A stretch of DNA of 45,463 nt from an uncultured Lewinella sp. (GTDB lineage Bacteria; Bacteroidota; Bacteroidia; Chitinophagales; Saprospiraceae), in the NCBI GenBank assembly GCA_937873655.1, contig CALMYQ010000013.1, positions 1-45,463 of the forward strand, given 5' to 3'. Both the position numbers and the translations under genes were made by a program. Positions within the stretch are counted from its first letter, which is position 1. Each line of letters begins with the position of its first letter. Below, piece after piece: positions 42,936 to 45,463 of the stretch. The notes below the pieces were generated by a model that saw nothing but the letters and a program-made list of their open reading frames with translations, did not search any database and was not told the origin of the DNA.

Positions 42936-43988
42936 ATGAGCATGCTGAGCGATCTGTCCAATCGTGTTTTCCAATTTGTCAACAGTTTTTTCAAGGCTTT
43001 TGTATTCCTTGTTGCCGTCCTTGCCGGGCTGTACATCTATCAAAATTACGAAAATGAGCTCAATAAACTGCCGGTTATTCAGGAATTGACGGATACCTAT
43101 AAATCGGGACTGGCGGCCATCGGAGGACTGAGCCGGGAAGCCGTCAACAGGTTTTACAGCGTGAAGGACACGGATGACAGAATCATTGATTATGAGGAGA
43201 ATGTCCCGGTTATTTCGGAAGGACCCTCCGGAGGGCGCCTGGTGGTCAATTGCACCTGGAACAAGGATCGGATCTGGGCGCAGCTCAACCAGAGGCGCCT
43301 GTCGCGGGCCAAACTCCGACAGGCGCAAAAATACCTGGCTTATATCGATGTGCATAAAGCGGATGCCCTGCAGGATATGCGCAGCAGCAAGGTATTGGCC
43401 AGCATCAAACTGGCTCAAGCCCTGCTGGAATCCGATGCCGGCGAATCGAGGTTGGCCCGGGCGACCAATAACCAGTTCGGCATTAAAGCCCTGCCCGGAA
43501 GCGCCGCGCGGCTAAAGATCAGGAACAAGCAGTACCAAGCCCTGCGGGACGAGGAATTCACACCCGTTCCCCCCGCTGTGAGCGTTTACAACGCCTATGA
43601 TGATAACCCATATGACCGGTTTGAGGTGTACAACTCGGTAGCGGACAGTTATGCCCGGCACTCCCAACTGCTTACCCGGGGGTGCGCTACCGGCAATAAG
43701 GGCTGCTACGAATGGATCTGGCGGACTTTTCCCGTAGGGAAGCAATGCGACCTGACCGAGGCTGCGTTGGACTACCTGCCCGCTTCGAAAATACGCCCGG
43801 AGAATTTTTTTGACGGCCGTACCAGCGTACCCTATTATGCCGCCTGCGCCGCCGGGCTGAAAATGGCTGGGTATGCTACCGGCAAGGTTTATCACAAGAA
43901 ACTGGCCTATATCATCGAAACCTATGAATTGTGGCGCCTCGATATCGATCTGCTGGCCGCTATGCAGGCATCCGGCCGGGTTGAATGA
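42936..43988 (+). CDS. Membrane-anchored glucosaminidase domain protein (GH73/FlgJ type)
   Basis: This probable N-acetylglucosaminidase cleaves peptidoglycan glycan strands in the periplasm. From ATG 42936 it has 350 residues; a TTG at 42918 would add six. One membrane helix (about 19-34) anchors it. The catalytic domain starts near 150: VLASIKLAQALLESDAGESR, with the family's catalytic Glu at about 165, then NNQFGIK. It ends with AAGLKMAGYAT and YIIETYELWRLD, typical of the family C-terminus. Two inserted Cys-containing segments (TRGCATGNKGCYEW and the region around ASKIRPENFF) are longer than in simple FlgJ domains. The next gene is a degenerate relative. Confidence 0.85.
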   Translation: MSMLSDLSNRVFQFVNSFFKAFVFLVAVLAGLYIYQNYENELNKLPVIQELTDTYKSGLAAIGGLSREAVNRFYSVKDTDDRIIDYEENVPVISEGPSGGRLVVNCTWNKDRIWAQLNQRRLSRAKLRQAQKYLAYIDVHKADALQDMRSSKVLASIKLAQALLESDAGESRLARATNNQFGIKALPGSAARLKIRNKQYQALRDEEFTPVPPAVSVYNAYDDNPYDRFEVYNSVADSYARHSQLLTRGCATGNKGCYEWIWRTFPVGKQCDLTEAALDYLPASKIRPENFFDGRTSVPYYAACAAGLKMAGYATGKVYHKKLAYIIETYELWRLDIDLLAAMQASGRVE

Positions 43989-44034
43989 ATAACCATTTTC
44001 AATCCGCTGGGAAACAGGAAACAATATATTTTTC

Positions 44035-44042
44035 TACATTTG
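44035..44042 (+). promoter_or_regulatory. Bacteroidota-type -7 element for the glucosaminidase-like gene
   Basis: TACATTTG matches TAnnTTTG exactly. No good TTTG -33 partner is seen about 20 bp upstream. Its use would give a leader of about 195 bases before the ATG at 44247. Confidence 0.5.
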
Positions 44043-44088
44043 TGGTACTTCCCCCGGTTTGCATACCTATGAGAAACCTACCCATTGA

Positions 44089-44109
44089 ATCCGCCGCTCT
44101 TTGGCGGAT
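44089..44109 (+). other. Leader hairpin
   Basis: ATCCGCC (44089-44095) pairs with GGCGGAT (44103-44109) across a 7-base loop in the long 5' leader of the next gene. No T-tract follows, so it is not a typical terminator. A regulatory role is possible but unsupported. Confidence 0.4.
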
Positions 44110-44246
44110 GTAATAGCAAAAGCCGGCATTGTCATCTCTTCATTTGGAACATCATTGACAAACGTTCTTCCCCGGCGGGAAAAGCCCCGGCTATCCATCT
44201 GAAACAAAGGATACAATCATTTTTAACCCTTATAAATTTTGGCACC

Positions 44247-45329
44247 ATGAGAGATAATTACCCTCAACGCAGCAGCGGCGGTTTTTTCAATACGCTGGGC
44301 TATCTGGCAGCTGTTGTACTCGTAGTCGGCATATTGAGCAAATCCGGCTTCAGGTTCAATCTTCCCGGCAAAATGACCCAGGAATCGACGGAGGAACTGA
44401 CCGTCAACTCGGCTTCCCTCGGCGGAACGGCCGATTTCACGCCGCTCAACGATCCCGATAAACTGGTCCTCCCGCCCGCCGGGGATCATGTCGCTTCCTA
44501 TTCGGAAATCGAAAGCGAGCGGTCGGACAAACAGGCGTCAGCCCGTACGGTCGGCGCACGCGTCAGCACCGGCGACTGGATTGCCAATTTCTCCACCCCC
44601 GCAATCCGGGAAGCCCTTCTTAACGGCATCCCCGCCGGGATCTCGATGGCTGTCGGGATCGCTAAGGTCAAAGACGGTTATACAATCGCTTCCATGGATG
44701 ATTTTCGTGAGATGGTCATCAATCCATTGCTGAAGGTCAAAAATAAATCCGGAGATCCTCAGTATTTCAAATACGCCGCCAACAGCAAAAAGTGGGCGCA
44801 GGGCCTGGGCAAAAAGCCGGGTTATTCAGAAAGGAGCCTGTTATCCATCCTGGAAAAATACAACCTGGAAGACCTGGATGATGAAGTAAAGGCCCACCTC
44901 GCCGACAAGGATTTCGACCCCGAAACCTTGCGGAAGGCGGATCGGGTCAGCCTGGAGGTCGGGTCGAGGTTACGGGAGAAAAGCCATACATCCCGCGAAG
45001 CGGAAACGACAACGGTTGAAGACGGCCCGGCGCGATGGAAGAACGATTACGATCAGATGGTCGGAGAGGAAGTTGCCCGCGAAATTGCCAAGAAAAAGCT
45101 TCAGACCAAATCCTATATCTCTGAAGAGGATATGAATCAGCTGATCGAGGAGACCAATGTGGAAACGGAAAAGGTGATCAAGAACAAACTCGCCTTTCCC
45201 GGCCGCAAGATCAACCCCGACCACAAAGACGCCGCTGAAAAGCTGGATGTCACCAAACCCGAGAATTCACAGGCCAGGGAGGAGGTGTACCAGAAGAAAT
45301 TGTCGAAGCGGAAGAAGGAACGGACATGA
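44247..45329 (+). CDS. Membrane-anchored glucosaminidase-like protein lacking the catalytic Glu
   Basis: From ATG 44247 there are 360 residues; the longer open frame upstream has no leader-like start. A helix at about 16-31 anchors the protein. Residues 115-215 follow the glucosaminidase layout: TPAIREALLNGIPAGISMAV aligns with the start of the catalytic helix, and KKWAQGLGKKPGYSERS plus ILEKYNLEDLD with the family C-terminus. The position of the catalytic Glu is Lys140 (GIAKVKDG), and the NNxFGIK stretch is missing. It is probably a pseudoenzyme. The last 130 residues are highly charged and helical. It lies beside an apparently active relative and has its own promoter-like site. The homology is my own alignment by eye. 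Confidence 0.7.
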   Translation: MRDNYPQRSSGGFFNTLGYLAAVVLVVGILSKSGFRFNLPGKMTQESTEELTVNSASLGGTADFTPLNDPDKLVLPPAGDHVASYSEIESERSDKQASARTVGARVSTGDWIANFSTPAIREALLNGIPAGISMAVGIAKVKDGYTIASMDDFREMVINPLLKVKNKSGDPQYFKYAANSKKWAQGLGKKPGYSERSLLSILEKYNLEDLDDEVKAHLADKDFDPETLRKADRVSLEVGSRLREKSHTSREAETTTVEDGPARWKNDYDQMVGEEVAREIAKKKLQTKSYISEEDMNQLIEETNVETEKVIKNKLAFPGRKINPDHKDAAEKLDVTKPENSQAREEVYQKKLSKRKKERT

Positions 45330-45339
45330 GGGGTAGGTA

Positions 45340-45397
45340 TAAGTCGGTTAGTCGTAAGTCGGTTAGTCGTAAGTCGGTTAGTCGTAAGTCGTAAGTC
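45340..45397. repeat. Tandem 15-bp repeats after the last gene
   Basis: TAAGTCGGTTAGTCG occurs three times in direct succession (45340-45384), followed by a partial copy TAAGTCGTAAGTC. An inverted copy of its core (ACTTACGAC, 45411-45419) follows, so the transcript could fold back. There are no spacers. Nothing else is recognisable to the end of the window. Confidence 0.85.
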
Positions 45398-45463
45398 TGG
45401 AAGCCAACCCACTTACGACTCATATGTTTGCAAGATAAGAGAAATAGATGCATTTTGACGAAA

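Noticed and set aside
45340..45397. 15-bp tandem repeats as a CRISPR array or attachment site
   Set aside because: No spacers, no integrase and no tRNA gene nearby.

Overview
The window comes from a Bacteroidota chromosome, most likely a Saprospiria-like lineage (inference). The support is an alternative complex III (ActABCDEF) operon running into an aa3-type cytochrome oxidase, a type IX secretion (T9SS) sorting domain, Bacteroidota-style promoters (TAnnTTTG at -7), small outer-membrane beta-barrels and few Shine-Dalgarno sites. Most of the DNA is GC-rich. The first ~1.5 kb is clearly AT-rich and looks foreign.

Layout. 1-1.85 kb (minus): a toxin-like C-terminal module with a PD-(D/E)XK-type nuclease motif, followed by a 4-base-overlapping candidate immunity gene; upstream lies an ATG-less remnant. 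2-5.1 kb (minus): a three-gene operon of enoyl-CoA hydratase family protein, a small conserved protein and a fused alpha/beta 2-oxoacid dehydrogenase E1, behind a promoter with a TetR-like inverted repeat. 5.2-7.6 kb: a large T9SS-secreted protein. 8.0-9.9 kb: small envelope and stress-type genes (beta-barrel, DUF1328, a 114-aa protein, a coiled-coil lipoprotein). 10-12.7 kb (minus): fabI, rfbD and a Ca2+/Na+ antiporter. 12.8-19.6 kb (plus): a two-domain retropepsin-like/PDZ protein, a C39-peptidase ABC exporter, a TolC-type outer-membrane protein and an HlyD/MacA-type adaptor.

20.1-37.2 kb (plus) is the core: fifteen closely spaced genes behind one good promoter. They are actABCDEF, coxB (subunit II), ctaD (subunit I), ctaB (heme O synthase), two subunit III genes, subunit IV, a SCO-fold protein, a DUF420 protein and a small CPMC membrane protein. 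Together they should take electrons from menaquinol through ActB Fe-S clusters and Act hemes to CuA/heme a/a3-CuB and oxygen. Several members are unusual. Subunit II ends in a complete OmpA peptidoglycan-binding domain. The SCO-like protein has lost all its copper ligands. The DUF420 protein carries an EF-hand-like loop. One subunit III has a ~100-residue His/Glu-rich insertion. His-rich tails recur on ActC, ActE, ActF and CtaD. These details suggest a cell-wall-tethered, metal-handling version of the ACIII-aa3 supercomplex (inference), which is my best candidate for something undescribed.

37.2-45.5 kb: a truncated Calx-beta/lamin-tail protein; a second small beta-barrel; a minus-strand Clp-type double-AAA protein with a degenerate first ATPase, an intact second one, a ClpP-docking-like IGF loop and long unfamiliar ends; a MobA-like nucleotidyltransferase; a membrane-anchored glucosaminidase and, next to it, a glucosaminidase-like protein that has lost the catalytic Glu; finally 15-bp tandem repeats. 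I saw no tRNA, rRNA, CRISPR array or intact transposase.
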